NCBI GenBank assembly: GCA_024734555.1
Contig: JANPWX010000473.1
Coordinates: 464,170-528,169, forward strand
Direction of reading: 5' to 3'
DNA length: 64,000 nucleotides
Source of the DNA: Trochalopteron elliotii
Lineage: Eukaryota; Chordata; Aves; Passeriformes; Leiothrichidae
Within the stretch, counting starts at the first letter, position 1; every line of letters begins with the position of its first letter. The notes below the pieces were generated by a model. It did no database searches. It was not told the origin of the DNA and worked only from the letters and a program-made list of their open reading frames with translations. A program made the translations under genes and the position numbers. Below are positions 35,514-48,250 of the stretch, piece by piece.

Positions 35514-38334
35514 CCCTATTATTTGATCCAGTTTGTTCCCAAATCTCTTGTACATAAAAGATATTACTCAGGGCTTTTGTTTAAGTAGGAGCCATAACAT
35601 CTAGAGAATTTGCAAAGGTGGACTTAATTATACAATTATTAGGATCCACCAGATGCCAATTAAACTCATATTAATGTGTTTGATTTCAAACACCAAACCT
35701 TGCAGTAGATTCCAATGCTTCACTGCAGCTGTCAGGAATTAAATCTTGATCCCATTGCTGTGAGTGGAGATTGGCTGCATTGATGTCACTGCTCAGACTC
35801 TGAGCTAATCATTATCAGCCATAGTGTCTGCTGCCTTTCAAGCAGAAGAGTGACAATTACAGAAGTTCTTTTAATAAAAGGGAAATTTTATCAAGAAAGT
35901 CTCTATGACAACTATGGCAGCTTACCTGAGTGTGTTAATATACATATAAAGAACTATTGATAACTGTGTGAAATAATATTACCCTGAAATGGAAGCTAAG
36001 GAGATGAAAAGTGAACTAATCTATCATTAAAAGAAAATGAAACTTCAGAAGAATTTATGACAGTTCCCCTAGCTCAGTGTAGCCTTGTGGCACTTGTTAG
36101 GAGTGTTAATCAGGAGAGGCATAAGGGTGGTGGCAACAATAATCAGGCAAGGTAATTGAGAAAAATGTCTAATTCAATTAGAGAACTGGCAGATGATGTG
36201 AGCAACTTCAGAAGTGTTTATGGGCTAAGCAGTGCCTCACCAGTGAGATGACTGGACATACCTGGCATGAACTGGGCACCAGGCACTGCAGTCTGAAAGC
36301 AAGGTGGGCAAGCAGCAGTGGGGTTTGAAACACAGCTCTGGAAGGGTGTGCACTTGTAGGAAATATTGAAATTAAGGTGATAGGGGACTTCCTGTGCTAA
36401 TCAATGTGTGAAGTAACACAAAACAACAGGATGGCTGAAACAAGGGGTTTGGAACTAAAATGCCTCGCTGTTAGTTCAATAATGATCTGATGGAAGATTG
36501 TGAGCAGTGAGCTGTGTGCCACCAGGCTGAGTGTTGGTTGGCAGGGAAAAAAAGCCCTCTTACATGGTTTGACAGAGCAGTGCAAGAATTGTGTGGTGGT
36601 GCAGAGATTTAATGTTCCACATAAAAATGGGTGAAAAACTGAGAAATTGGTGGTAGGACCCAATTTTAATTCAGCATGAGAATGCTGGTTTTCTTTATCG
36701 AGTTGCTACAGAGGAAATAAAAGGCAATCCTATGCTCTGGTAAGCAGTGAGTATGCAGTAAGGAGCTGTTCACAGAGAAGACTCTTGCTTGGTTCATCCT
36801 TTGATTAATTTCAAATTAAAGAGAAATATAGGACTGGTTTTGAAGAAATGATTTAAAGACATCAAAGTAAAGAGCTATTCATTGGAGTCACTTGGACTGT
36901 AAAACTCAGAAACCTCTATTTTTGGTTTAAAAATGTTTGCAATTTGCATCTTGAGCCAGAGGGTATAAACTTGTAAGGGAGGTTTTGAGGCCCAGTTTTG
37001 TGGTGTTAATCCGGGCAATGATCTGAAGGATTATGAAGGATAAAATCCACTGGAACTTAGGAAAGAAGCCAATGAACAGAAGAAGAGATCTGTTGTGGGT
37101 AGGAAAATTGTCTGCTAAGTGTGACATGACAAGTACCAAAGTCAAGATGTCTTAGACTTGAGAAAAAAAATCAGTGTCAATCAATAGTATATCATTATTT
37201 TTCTATATTTTTAAAGAAAATGAGTTGCTGAGAGAAAGTGGGACTTGTATTTAATGTAATAGAGATAGAGACCAAGGATAATCTAGTTTTGGCAAACCAG
37301 CTGGAGTTGGTGATGGTGGTGGGGTTGTCAAGGAAGCAACACAGTTCTTGAGGAGAATAGAAAGTATGAAAATATAATCTTAGTAAAGCCAAAATAAAAT
37401 GAAAACTTGGAAAGCATGATATAAAAAGTTGGCAGGGAGAAAGAAGGGAAAAGAAAAACCTGAATAAGTCTTTTAAAAAAGGGCATGTGAAACTATGGTT
37501 CCTGAAATTCCCTTTTATTTTTTAAAGACCAGTATAATTGTATATGATGCCAAAAGCCAAAGAATCAAAGTTTTGTGTAAGAAGTGTAATGCATGGAGAT
37601 GAAGATTTGCCTAGGTAACTTCTTGTTTTTTAAGATTTAATAGTAATCAGGACGTAAAGAAGATATTTAGAATAAACAAACAAAAACTTCTGGAGATTGA
37701 TTTAAAATTGGATAGCACACACTGAATTTACCAAAGATAAGTTATGCCACATCTCTCTGATGAATTAGATTATTCATGTAAAGGATTTTTTAAATTATTA
37801 TTTATACATAGCTCCAGTAAAGGAAGGGAGGTAAGTAAAAGAAATCATTTAAAGTAGCTGAAGAATTCTAGAATGTTCTAAACGTAAAAACTTTTGATTG
37901 GAAGTTTCTTTAAATGCCACCTTTGTATCACTGTTATAATAACACTGGGAAAAAAAGCAGGTATAGGATAATTAAATTATGAAGTCATTGTTATTAAGAG
38001 ATTGACTTCATAAAGAACGAATTTGATGATAGAAGATAATGGAAATGGGAAGTAAGTTATGCCACAAAGCATGATGCTATGCTTTTAAAAACTAGTCATA
38101 AGGATTTCTTTTTCAAGATCTGGTAATGACAACAAAAAGAAGAATTTATTATCAGATCACAGGACAAGGAGGAGCTACCACTGTCATGTGGGCTGCTGAA
38201 GAAAACCAGTAGTTTGATGCACCTGCAGAAGTATTTCCAAAAGGCACAGCAAACTGCCAAGGTCACATATGTGCTACATGTAATGTAAATTATTGCATGC
38301 CCCTGCTCCAGCAATATGATTCCAAATGAAAGAG
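35514..38334. other. Unique AT-rich DNA, no gene seen
   Basis: The interval 36380-37200 is denser in purines and could be an old retroelement, but nothing recognisable aligns by eye. Open frames are under 90 codons. Confidence 0.45.
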
Positions 38335-38620
38335 GTGTAGGAAAAGGCTGCAAGGATTATCAGTGGGATGGAGAACACCTCTGCTGAGAGGAGACTCAGA
38401 GAGCTGGGTGAGTTCAACCCAGCAAAGGGAAGCTGTAGGACAGCAAGCTCACTCTTTACAAGTTAAAGAAGTGAACACCAGACAAAGCAAAACCCCTTCC
38501 CTGCTCAAGAGTAGGGAAAATATTGGAACAAGGACAGGTTGTGTATCACCTGGTCTTAGATGCAGATATTTGGGCTGGAAATCTCTGAGGAGATATCTAC
38601 CCTTGGAGAAGGGAGGTGCT
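38335..38620 (+). mobile_element. Old, diverged CR1-like fragment
   Basis: GATTATCAGTGGGATGGAGA, then CACCTCTGCTGAGAGGAG, ACTCAGAGAGCTGGGTGAG and TTCAACCCAGCAAAGGGAAG follow the order of the CR1 phrase group that begins GATGATCAGAGGG and continues through the GGAGCACCTC, GAGAGAGCTGGG and TTCAGCCTGGAGAAG blocks. Divergence is much higher than in the 32.0 kb copy, and the match fades after about 38450. The end is therefore uncertain. Confidence 0.5.
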
Positions 38621-41600
38621 AGAAATGCTGTTTGATGATAGAAATGGGAGAACGATGCCAAGGTACTATTAAAATGCAATATGATTAATTTATAAACCAG
38701 ATTATATGATGATGTGGCTTGTGATAGCAGGCAATTAATTTTGATTTAGGAGGTTCTTTCCTGCCCTGTGTTTGGGATTCATTAAATGGTATTTCCACCT
38801 GTCTCAAACTGCATTTTGAACATGATGGCATGGCACTGAGGGAACAACGATGTAATTTTCAACTGTGTCATAGTCAGGGGATACACCAGCTGAGATTTTT
38901 AAAGATCTTGTGACTGTTTTCTTGAGCTCTTCTTTACTGGTTATGACTTTGCTGGTCTGCTGCTTCTACATCTGCCTTCTGCCTCTTTTCTGCAGTTTTG
39001 CTGTGCTAATATAGGTCAGAGTATCTGGCCTGTTCTAGCCTTCCTTACAAAGCACTGAGGAGTAGGTCTGAATTCCCTCATTCTCCTCAGGTTATGGGCT
39101 TGCATCATACAAATCTGACACCTCTGGCACTGCAGGAGTGGATGTGGGAGTTGGAGGGAAAGGACTAAAGGGCTCTTGAACTTCATCAGTCAATGCAAGG
39201 TGGGGCATCCCTTTTGGGAACCACAGCTGGGCAGTTCTGGGGCTCCTTCTGAGACATCCTTAGACTCAAGTCTGCCACAAAAACTGGTCTCAGAATGTGT
39301 TCCTGATTCATTTTTGCAGCTTTCTTCTGGGAAGCCTTCAGTTTTCCTGCAGTCATTGGGTGATAGGAGCCTCGTTAAGCATCAATTCATTCTGCTGCTG
39401 TGCATTAGCAAGCAGTGGCTGCATCCCCTCCTGAAATATGTTTTAATGCTTTTATATGATTATGAATGAAACTACATTTATATAGAAACTGAAAAAGTAT
39501 AAGTGAATATATCTTACAAAAAATGACAACTAATTATTTTTATTGCATTTAGTAAATTAAAAATGTATGTGCTGATGGTAGGGAATTAACACATGCTTCA
39601 GCCACAAGATTAAAAAAAAACATGCAGAAATGAGGTATGAAGAATAATCTGGGGTGTTTTTGGGACATTTTTAGGAGGTTGAATATTTATCAAGAGAATT
39701 GGATCTACAGTGGGATTTGTGAGTGGGGTAAGAGCTAGATATTGCCTGTGAAACCCCATGCAGCTGGATTGTTTGTCAATGTATCTTTGTAAGAAATCTT
39801 AAAATAAGGAACCTATCTACCAGAAAGTCTTTTCATGTTTCTTTGTATGGAATTGTCATGAAGCTTTGACTCTAGATAAGGGAATTATAATGAAATAAAG
39901 GAAACATTGTTTAGATGTCAAAACGAATTTGAAGTGTGACATATGTGGGAAGAAAGAAACCACAGAAAACTGGATATTGGCTCCTTGAAATTTACGTATC
40001 TAATGTGGATTGTCTGAAAGAATCTATCCCTTTATGGTTGCTGCAATCAACTATTTTATTGACCTTTCTGGTTTTATGTTTTGAAGAGTATTAATATTAA
40101 TGACACATAAACAAATACTGAAAAAAAAAAAAAGCTTAGGAAGTATTTATTTGTAATTAAGTTGATATTCACTCTTTCTGCTTTTTTCAAGTTTTGTTGT
40201 CATTCTTGCTCAAATTTCCTATTAAGTGTAAGAATAGATTTGAAAATATTTTCAAGCACCCATGAAACTTTTTACATTATCAACAAAATATCTAGTTTAC
40301 TTAGATGATTAAGATTCACTTTTGTACAAATAAGAACTTGTCCCATACTCTGTCTGTGAATCAATAATGAAATATTTTGGTGTGACAACATTTAATGATA
40401 TTTCTCCTAATTACTGGCCCATAAAACAGAAATATGGCCTCTGTCTCTTACACACAGATTTGTATATGAAAAGAGTTAAATGATGAATGAGCATGTTTTA
40501 AAATACAGGTACAAATTTAAGGCATTGTGCTTATCTTCTAATAGCCAAGCATTTGCATAATCAGGATCATATCAGCTTCACAAGAAATTAATCAGAATGG
40601 TGTCAGCTTCAGAGGAAATGTATGGAATCCTGATGTCAGCTTTGACAGTTGTAGAACAGGGAACCAGCTCAATCTTTTGGGTTTGATGTGCCTTTATAGA
40701 GAATACCAGTGTGTGTGATAATGACAGTGAAAATGAGCTCCTGTAAGGCAACTTGTTCTCTCAATAATCTTGTTCGGTTCTGTATAAGCTATCAGTAATT
40801 TTTTAAGTTCATTTCTAATTCTCCAAAGCCTTTATAAAATGGTTCAGGAGTATGCACACATATTTATGCTGACAAGGCTGAGGATCTAAAGTGAGGTGGA
40901 TGAAGGTCTGTGTTACCAAAGCCCTGGGACAGAGAGAGTACTCTAAAGTCAAAGCTTTATTTGGTGATCTTTTTTGCCATTTTATGCTCAAAAATTATTC
41001 TTCAAAATCAGGATCAGCATTATCTTCCTTCACAGACATTAGTCAGAAGCAAAATTTTCCTTTTCTAAAAGGGTTCACAGGGAAAATGTGGAAAATGTGC
41101 CAATACTGAGTGATCATTGTGTGGGGAAGGCCTGTCTAGTTGGTGATAGGCAATGTGTCACCACTTAGACCCTGCTGGAAGCTGGGAGTGACTGAAGGAG
41201 TCATTCTCTGACAGCTGACAGTTGTGTAAACCAAGTTCATGCTTCGTTCAACCCTTGACAAATGCCATGAATTCCAGAAACTACTGTGGTGGTTATCACC
41301 AACCAAAATGCTTCTGTCAGTAATCCTGCACTGAAATTCAAGAATGAGTGAATTATAAGGACTTAGATGTTCCTTTACTGCTACAATTGTAATTGCCCTC
41401 CTCTCTGCAACTGAAAGCACTCAAATGGATTTATAAAGACTCATGGAATTTGAGCTTTAGCTCTGTTAGATTTATGGGAGTGTCTCTCCCTTTATGCTTC
41501 TTTGTACAGTTTTCTTTCTGGAGTTTTCTTAACATGGGTTCACTGGCCAAAGGGAGACCCTCATGTGACCCCATGATGCTTCAGGAACACAAACCTGAGT

Positions 41601-41870
41601 GAGCTGTGGGTCAGGCTGAGAGAAGGATCTGCCTCCAGGCATGGTGCAAGGGAGAAAAATCTTTCCCTCAGCTGTGCTTGCTCATGAGGGGAAATAATCC
41701 TCTGCCTTCTTAGTGATTATAGGACCCACCACACACACACACCTTCTCCCTGCACTATGAGGAGACTGAAATGTTAAAGAATAGCTTAAATTCATTTCTT
41801 TCACCCAGGCCTATGCCTTATCTGCGTGAGGAAATGTTAAACGGCAGCTATAGTCCCCTCTCTCCAGGTG
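38621..41870. other. Unique AT-rich DNA, no gene seen
   Basis: Only short chance frames are present (97 codons at most). A(n) runs occur near 39614-39621 and 40120-40133, and a short CA repeat at 41730-41742. Confidence 0.5.
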
Positions 41871-42215
41871 TGCATTCATATGAAATGAAATTATGCCATG
41901 CAAGAGCATGGCCTCTGCGGGGAGAGCCAGGGAACCGACTGGACAAAAACCCCAGGGCCCTTGCAGAAATAACAGAGAACTCACACCAGCAGTGTGGGAA
42001 ACGTTTTAGCAGCAGCAATATTTGTATTTAAACAGCAGTTTACAAAGTCACTTCAGCAAATCGGAACTCTAGAGAAACGGAGGGTTTGTAAACATATATT
42101 TTTTTATCAAGTGAATAATAATTTGAGATGATTGTAAATAATTTGGAACAGAATGTGTTGCCAGTGAGCGAAGCCTGCTCAGGAAAACCTGCGGTTGCAG
42201 TTTGAAGGTGCTTCC
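41871..42215. promoter_or_regulatory. Candidate conserved element with small hairpin
   Basis: The stretch has several CpG sites (TGCGGGG, AACCGACTG, AACGTTTT, ATCGGAA, AACGGAG, GAGCGAAG, TGCGGTT) within AT-rich DNA. It also contains a tight perfect dyad, GCCATGC-AAGA-GCATGGC, at 41895-41912. No coding frame is convincing. Proximity to the CpG island beginning near 43.3 kb would fit a distal element of that promoter. This is compositional inference. Confidence 0.3.
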
Positions 42216-42486
42216 CCACAAGCCCTGTCACACACCCCAGCTCTTTTTCCCTTCCCTGTGCCTGGACGTGGCAGTGATTGCAGCCCAGGCTGTGCAGGCA
42301 GGGGCCCTGCCTCTGCTCTCCGTAAAAGCTAAAGTAGTTCCATGTACTTTAGTGGTGTCAATCCTGATTTACTGTGTCACAGCTGAGCTTGTAATCTGGC
42401 TCTGAAATAATAACTTGATGCAGACTTGAGTGAAAAAAGGTCTTGTGTAAAATCGGGACCATGCTTTTGGTAAAGAAGAACTGTGA

Positions 42487-42531
42487 GGTTTTTTTTGTTG
42501 TTGTTTTTTTTTTTGTTTTTGTTTTTTTTTT
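42487..42531 (+). repeat. T/G-rich low-complexity tract
   Basis: Forty-five bases of T with occasional G (TTG triplets and T-runs). It resembles, in miniature, the tract at 35.3 kb and the patch at 57.3 kb. Confidence 0.9.
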
Positions 42532-43421
42532 AATTTTCATTTGGTATTTTAATCTCTGATAAAAGACGAGGGGTTTATTTGTCAGATGGGTTTGTCACAT
42601 CAGAGTAAAAGAAAAAGAATATAGAGTAAATAATACTTTGGGCATTGTGGAACTAAATGTAAACAGTGTATTGTTTGTACCAGTGAAATGCATGTCTTTT
42701 TCAACATCGGGCCACTTCTGATACACTTGTGTTGGCATCATTATCCTGGGGTAGAAAGTAGTCATTTATTTATTCCCTTTTGGCATCCATAGGGTTGAGA
42801 GATGAGCCATTGCCCTTCTGGATACCTAATCCAATTCTGCTTCTTTTGGTTTTTCCAGTAAAACATCAATAATTTTATATGCTTCTATTGTCTAAAGCGG
42901 TTTTGTCTTGATGAAAGACATTTTAAGTGGGCAGTGTTTCAGAACAAGATTTCTCTTATGTAGCTTGTCATTACGTGTATAATACGTAAGTAAATCTTAT
43001 CTATTAAATTAATGAGAATGTGGGGAGAAGGAAATATTTTTGATCAGTGGTAACCAAACTCTGAGAACAGGGTGGAAAAAAGATGTGCAAAGAGCTTCAA
43101 AATACAGCACGGCATTGTTTGCAAAAAGCCTGCTGTTTCCTTTATGTCTGACTGATCCGTGCCAGAAGCCCTCTTGAATTTCTACAAGAATAGAGCTTCA
43201 GATCATCTGCATTCAGTGCCAGAGTCATGGCCCTGGAACCGATAATTGCCTCTGACAGGATTTAATTACCTTCTCCAGGACCTTTTCTCTGTTTGATTGG
43301 AGACCACCCCCCGCTCCGATCAAACCAGACAGTAATAACACGCCGTGGCGCCGGAGCCAATCCCGCGCGCGGCCGGCGCGGTGACCTTGGCGAGCCCGCG
43401 GCGAGGGGCGGCCCCGGCCAG

Positions 43422-43593
43422 CGGGGCTGTCACCGCAGAGCCCGGGTATAACAAAGCACCTCCATGATNNNNNNNNNNNNNNNNNNNNNNNNNNNNNNNN
43501 NNNNNNNNNNNNNNNNNNNNNNNNNNNNNNNNNNNNNNGCTGCCACCGTGCCGGGGCTATCACCGTGTCGGGGCTGTCACCGCAGAGCCCGGG
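43422..43593. repeat. GC-rich minisatellite around an assembly gap
   Basis: A 25-base segment, CGGGGCTGTCACCGCAGAGC followed by CCGGG, occurs before the gap at 43422-43446 and identically after it at 43569-43593. Between gap and second copy lie two 17-base units, CTGCCACCGTGCCGGGG (43540-43556) and CTATCACCGTGTCGGGG (43557-43573). The units and the duplicate show a tandem array that the assembly did not resolve. Confidence 0.85.
43469..43538. other. Assembly gap, 70 N
   Basis: Seventy undetermined bases inside the CpG island. Repeated GC-rich sequence on both sides explains why it was not read through. The true length may differ from 70. Open frames across the Ns are meaningless. Confidence 1.
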
Positions 43594-44400
43594 GCAGCCC
43601 CGCCGTGGCCCCTCCCGAGCTCCCCTTCTGGAAGGAGCGGGGTGCGTTTCCCACGCTGGAAGCCACCGGCGTTATACGAGGGTTGGTGGGCAGCCTCGCT
43701 GCTTGGTATGCATCGCGCTGCCCCCGTTTGTAATATTAACTTGATGCGTGAAGTCGCTGTATTATTTAGATTTAATGTAGAGCCTAAATGTACGCTCTTC
43801 TTCAGGAAAGAAAACCGCGTTCCTTCAGCAGTGGGCTTTTGAGAGACCTAAGGCTTTTGAGGTGAAATAGCTGCAGAACTTAATAATGTGGTAGTTTTTA
43901 GCAAGTATTTTCTTGTTCTCAGAAATTATGCAAGATCTCTTGCCAGTATCTCGTTCAACAGCTGAATGTCTTAACAGCATTACTGCTTTGAGAGTTCACC
44001 TGCCCGGAGTTTGCCCCTCAGGTGTGCAGAGCAGCCGCAGTCCTTTGCCTTGGTTCAAAGTTGTGGGGCCTTGGTGCAGGTAAAGGGCTTGTCCCTGCTC
44101 CGGTGTAGCCGGTGGCTGTACTCCGGGGGGAGCAGGGAGAGGTCCGGCCTTATTTAATGCTGTATGTGTCTCTTCACCGTTTTCACCTCGAAGGGAGATG
44201 TAAATACCCCGCAGTGAAATGGAGGGCAGGGTGATTTGGTGTCATGGTAACTTCTCAACTCTCGTCGGGTTGTACGTGAAATCCAGTGCTGGAGGAGTTG
44301 CATCTCACACACATCACCTCGGACAGCGGCGGGGGGTGCTGGTGCGATTCTTTTCCCTGAGGTTGCACTGAGAAGAGCAGCAGTCGCTCTGGCGAATGCC

Positions 44401-47400
44401 TTGCATCACAGTATTGCCCCTTCCAGCCTGAAAAGCCTACCAGAGCAAACAGGAAAAGGGATCACTAACAGAGCTGCAGCAGCAGTGTTAATTGAAGAAA
44501 TAAAAGCACAGAGGTGGGGGGAGGATCTTGACCATTCTGCATTCAAAAATCCACCCCTTTGTGCAAATGCCTTGTCTTCATTTTGCCACTTACCCTGTTT
44601 TACCCTTTTCCTAACTTTCCATATAACTGATGTTCCAAGATGTTTTCATATGCTCTCATCAGGAATTACAGAGATGTAAGGCTTTCCTTATCTCAAGGCT
44701 AATAAACTTCCATAGGAAAGCACTGTTTGCTGAAAATAAGTATTTTTACAAGGCAGCACGTGTGTGTATGACTGGTCTAACCAAAGGCCAGTTTAATGGA
44801 GAGTGATTTCAGCCTTCTGTGGATGGTCTGGCAACAGAGCAGCCTCTGAAGTGAAGAGACATTAGAAAGAGAAATGTGAATGTGTGATTTTTTAACATTT
44901 TCTTTCAGACCTCTGCTAGCATCTAGCAAAGCATGCAGGCTGTTTGCATAGCCTGAGATGGCAGAAATGCTCCCAGTTGCAGTGCCAAAGCTCTTCCCTT
45001 CTCCCAAACCAAAGCTCTGTAAGGATCAAACAGACAATGAACCTCTCTGAGCACAGGTCCCCACAGAAACATGAAACATCCACTAACCCCAACTCTGGAA
45101 AATTTTAAATTTCCAGAATGGACAAAAATAGTAACAGAATAAAACAGAGTGAGAGTGTGTGTGGGTGTTGGGGGAGGGTGGATGGAATCTGAGGCAAGTT
45201 GCATTTTATTTTTTTTTCATTTGCCCAGACAGATTCCACTGTGAACATGTAATGGTTTTCACTGAGGCACTGTGTTATTTTAAGGTAAATCTGCTGACTT
45301 CAGAATGCATAATCAGTTTCATGATCGTAATAAATTATATCGCAGTCATCTCTGGTGGGAAAATGGAAGGAAACACACAAAGCAAGGGTGCCAGGACAGC
45401 TTGCTGGTTAGGATGCTAGCCTAGAAAACATGTCTTTCTTGCTTTTTTAAGGAAATAATTTCAAAAGCATCTAGGTCAATTAAAAGCTCATTCAGAAAGC
45501 ATTGTAGGCACTCACAATTAAGGTCTGTCTGAAAGATATTTTTGAAATAGTCATTGCAGTTCAGTTCCACAGCTGTGAATTGGGAATTGCAGTACTTTTT
45601 GCAAAGGTGATGTGTGAATAAAATATATTTGAAAGCAACTGGAACCAAATAGAAGCTCTCTAAGGAACTGGGATAGACAGACAGCCTACACAGGCTGTGG
45701 CACTGAGAACATTTATTCACTAGCAGCCACAGCTTAGGCAGTTTCGGGCATCTCCCTCCTCCTGGCAGATTTTTCCCAGCTCTTGCATTTGCTGCCACAA
45801 CTGTTTGCACAGCAGTACAGTGAACTTGATCAAGGAATAGATCCAGCTGGTAAAAGATGAAATATATGCTGACTGCATGGCAACACAAACGACTGTGCCA
45901 GCCAAAACACTGGTTGGCACGTGGAGCCGAACGAAGGCTGCAAGGAAGGAGGATGGGAGCTACTTAAGCAACCTGCTGCCAAAAGCAAATTCACAGTCCC
46001 TTTTTATTTTCCAGGTACCTTAAATGTTAATCTAGAACAGTAAAAGTCGTGTTCACAGTAAAAAATGTGTGAAAAGGATTGACCATGGTCTGATGAGACA
46101 ACTGGAAGCTTTTTGTCAGTGATTTCTATACAAGGAAAGCTGGCTCTCTGATTTATGTATTAAAAAACAGAAGTAAAATGAAACAAAAGTTTTTAACAGT
46201 GGAAGTAGCTCACAAAAAATATGATTTAGAAGTCATACTGTTATATTTTGATTTTTCTAACAAATATAATAGAAAAGTTAAAAATGGACCTCTGCTTTTG
46301 AAAAAGGCAGCAAATTTTTTTTATAACTTTTCTTAGAAGCTTGTGTTATGTGTCTTTTCTAGTATTACTTTTTAATTGCCACTGCCTAATTGTGAGATAA
46401 ATCATTGTTGCATTACCCTTTTATATTGGAGATAAAGATCCTCATGCTTTAGGTTTGTCTTTCCAGGCTTCAGTGGCAGCATACTAAAAATGAATTTCAT
46501 CTATTCCATGTGACACAGGTTGTTTAACAGGAAAATGTTTTTATTAGAAGAACTGGGTTAAGGGTCCATCTGGAACCAATTGAATTCTCTAATGGCCTAA
46601 CCCTCTATTTCTAGAGGGAGAGAGGAGAAAAAGCAGAGAGCAAATTCAGGCTAACCATGTAGTTCTGCAGTGTGAATTTAAGAACTTTCCCCTCTGCTCC
46701 CCTCAGCCTCTCATTCTTGCTCTCTTACTGTAATTTGCCACGTCCTCAGCCTTGTACATACAGCTATTTTTGTGACTTGCTGTAAATTATACTTTTCAAA
46801 TAACTGCTGTTGAAAGTCATCATCAAAAAAGAATGAGGGGAACTTAAAGGGGCAAATGAAGGAAGAGTAAATTGAGCTGGGAGAAAGGAAATGAGTGTGG
46901 GTCTGAGGGAAGCCCAGGGCTTCCTCAAGCCCTTGTCACTTCAGGCAGTCATCCCTTCAGCCCATATGTCATTTAATTTCAGACTCAGCCATAGACTTGG
47001 GTGATCAGCAGCACTGTTAAGATAATCAAAGTACCCCTGTACCTCACAGGCTTGCATGCAAAGGCTTTATTGATACATGGAGCATTATAAAAATGGAAGG
47101 CCTCATATTGCAGCTGGATTCAATGTCCAGTGATGATCCCAGATGTATTTCTGTTATTCCAAGTGGCTTTGACTGAGCTAAAAAAGAAAAAAAAAACCCA
47201 AAAACTCAAAGCAAAATATTTGCAATAAGATTTCTTTAGAAAGGACTTCATATCAAAGAGGCATTGAAGCAGCAATTGTCCTGATGTTACATTGTTTATA
47301 AACCCAGAATTTAGCCTTATTTATTTTTATGTTCAGGCACAATGTTAAGCAATTTCTCTCTCAAGTGCAAAATGGCCTGCTAGACATCAAATGCTTGCTA

Positions 47401-47985
47401 TTTGTCCAGGACAAAAAGGGCTACAGCACATACATTAATGTATGTCCTGGGATTCTCCATACTTCTGTTTACATTACTTCTTTAGTTTCCTAGCAGAAAG
47501 TAAGAGTCACTCTGGATATATCACTGTACTTTATCTTTGCCAAAACCACCTTAAACGTTTGTTAGTGATAGAGAAAAAGTGATATAGAAAAGAATTCTCC
47601 CAAAAGAAAATAATTTTCCTTTCTGGAAAGGAAAGCTGGCCATTGAAAACATTTTATTTCTAAGTCAGGTTGCATTATTAACTCATATCAGGGTGGACTG
47701 AGAGCAAAATGAGGAAAAAGAATATTATGCTGCTAATAGAAAGAACCAGCTAGGAAGTGTGAAACTGTGAATTTTGTGTTGCTTGTGTTCCTTAGCACCA
47801 CATCTCTGGCAGAAACAATATAGGGTAGAGCATAGCGAGAGGAAATGAATATAAAAAGTGTTGATTGTAAAATATTAGTGAGTGTTTTTGTGTGTGTGTT
47901 GGGGGAGGAGATAACTGTGCAGTTCACTCCTCAACTCCTCTACCTAAATGCACTGTGCAGTTATTTGAAAAACCTTATAAAAAAG
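44401..47985. other. Unique DNA, no supported gene
   Basis: An acceptor-like tract ending at 45228 and a donor-like AAG/GTAAAT at 45284/45285 enclose 56 bases open in one frame, followed by TAAT- and CpG-bearing sequence to about 45360. It may be a non-coding conserved stretch. A 155-codon minus-strand frame at 45421-45888 has no recognisable family signature. Confidence 0.4.
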
Positions 47986-48250
47986 ATGAAATTCTAAGTG
48001 CGAAGAGCCTAAAAACACATCCATATTGAGAAATTGTACCCACTTGATTATTCAGCTGGCAAAATGGGAATTTCAAGTTGCATAGACAGCTAATTGTGGC
48101 CTGCCTGTGGAATGACAGGTCTATAATTTTTAGTTTTGTGCACATTCAAAGCCAGTCACCTTGACACTTAACAGTCCATTATCTGCCGGCCACCGACCAT
48201 ATGATGATATTCAAAGAGTGACAGGTCTTTTCCATTACAGAATGATAAAA
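47986..48250. promoter_or_regulatory. Candidate enhancer with duplicated TGACAGGTCT
   Basis: TGACAGGTCT occurs at 48113-48122 and again at 48219-48228. TGACAG is the core bound by MEIS/TGIF TALE homeodomain proteins. The same stretch has CAGCTAATTG (48088-48097), CCTTGACAC and CpG sites in GCCGGCCACCGACC. The sequence is complex and non-repetitive, without a coding frame, and looks like a conserved non-coding element. Function is inferred from motifs only. Confidence 0.35.

Larger units (their letters stand above)
43252..44400. promoter_or_regulatory. CpG island and shore, candidate promoter
   Basis: Twenty CpG dinucleotides fall within 43340-43446 alone, including CGCGCGCG, and CpG stays frequent to about 44400, whereas the rest of the window is CpG-poor. 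Two CCAAT boxes in opposed orientation flank the island edge (ATTGG at 43296-43300, CCAAT at 43357-43361), an arrangement typical of NF-Y-driven TATA-less promoters. Upstream TGACAG and TTTAATTACC at 43254-43270 resemble TALE and homeodomain sites. A donor-like GCAG/GTAAAG at about 44075-44084 could end a first exon on the plus strand. Direction and gene are unknown. Confidence 0.6.

Noticed and set aside
35277..35588. Lysine/proline/threonine-rich minus-strand frame and phenylalanine/glycine/valine-rich plus-strand frames
   Set aside because: Pure translation of the G/T low-complexity tract.
43225..43733. Open frames across the assembly gap
   Set aside because: They are bridged by undetermined bases and lie in GC-rich minisatellite DNA.
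45229..45284. 56-base splice-bounded segment with a strong acceptor
   Set aside because: Very short, one frame open by chance is likely, and surrounding TAAT/CpG sequence suits a non-coding element better.
45421..45888. 155-codon minus-strand open frame, cysteine-rich
   Set aside because: Cysteine content comes from TGC/TGT-rich sequence. No family pattern, no promoter or splice context, and within chance length.
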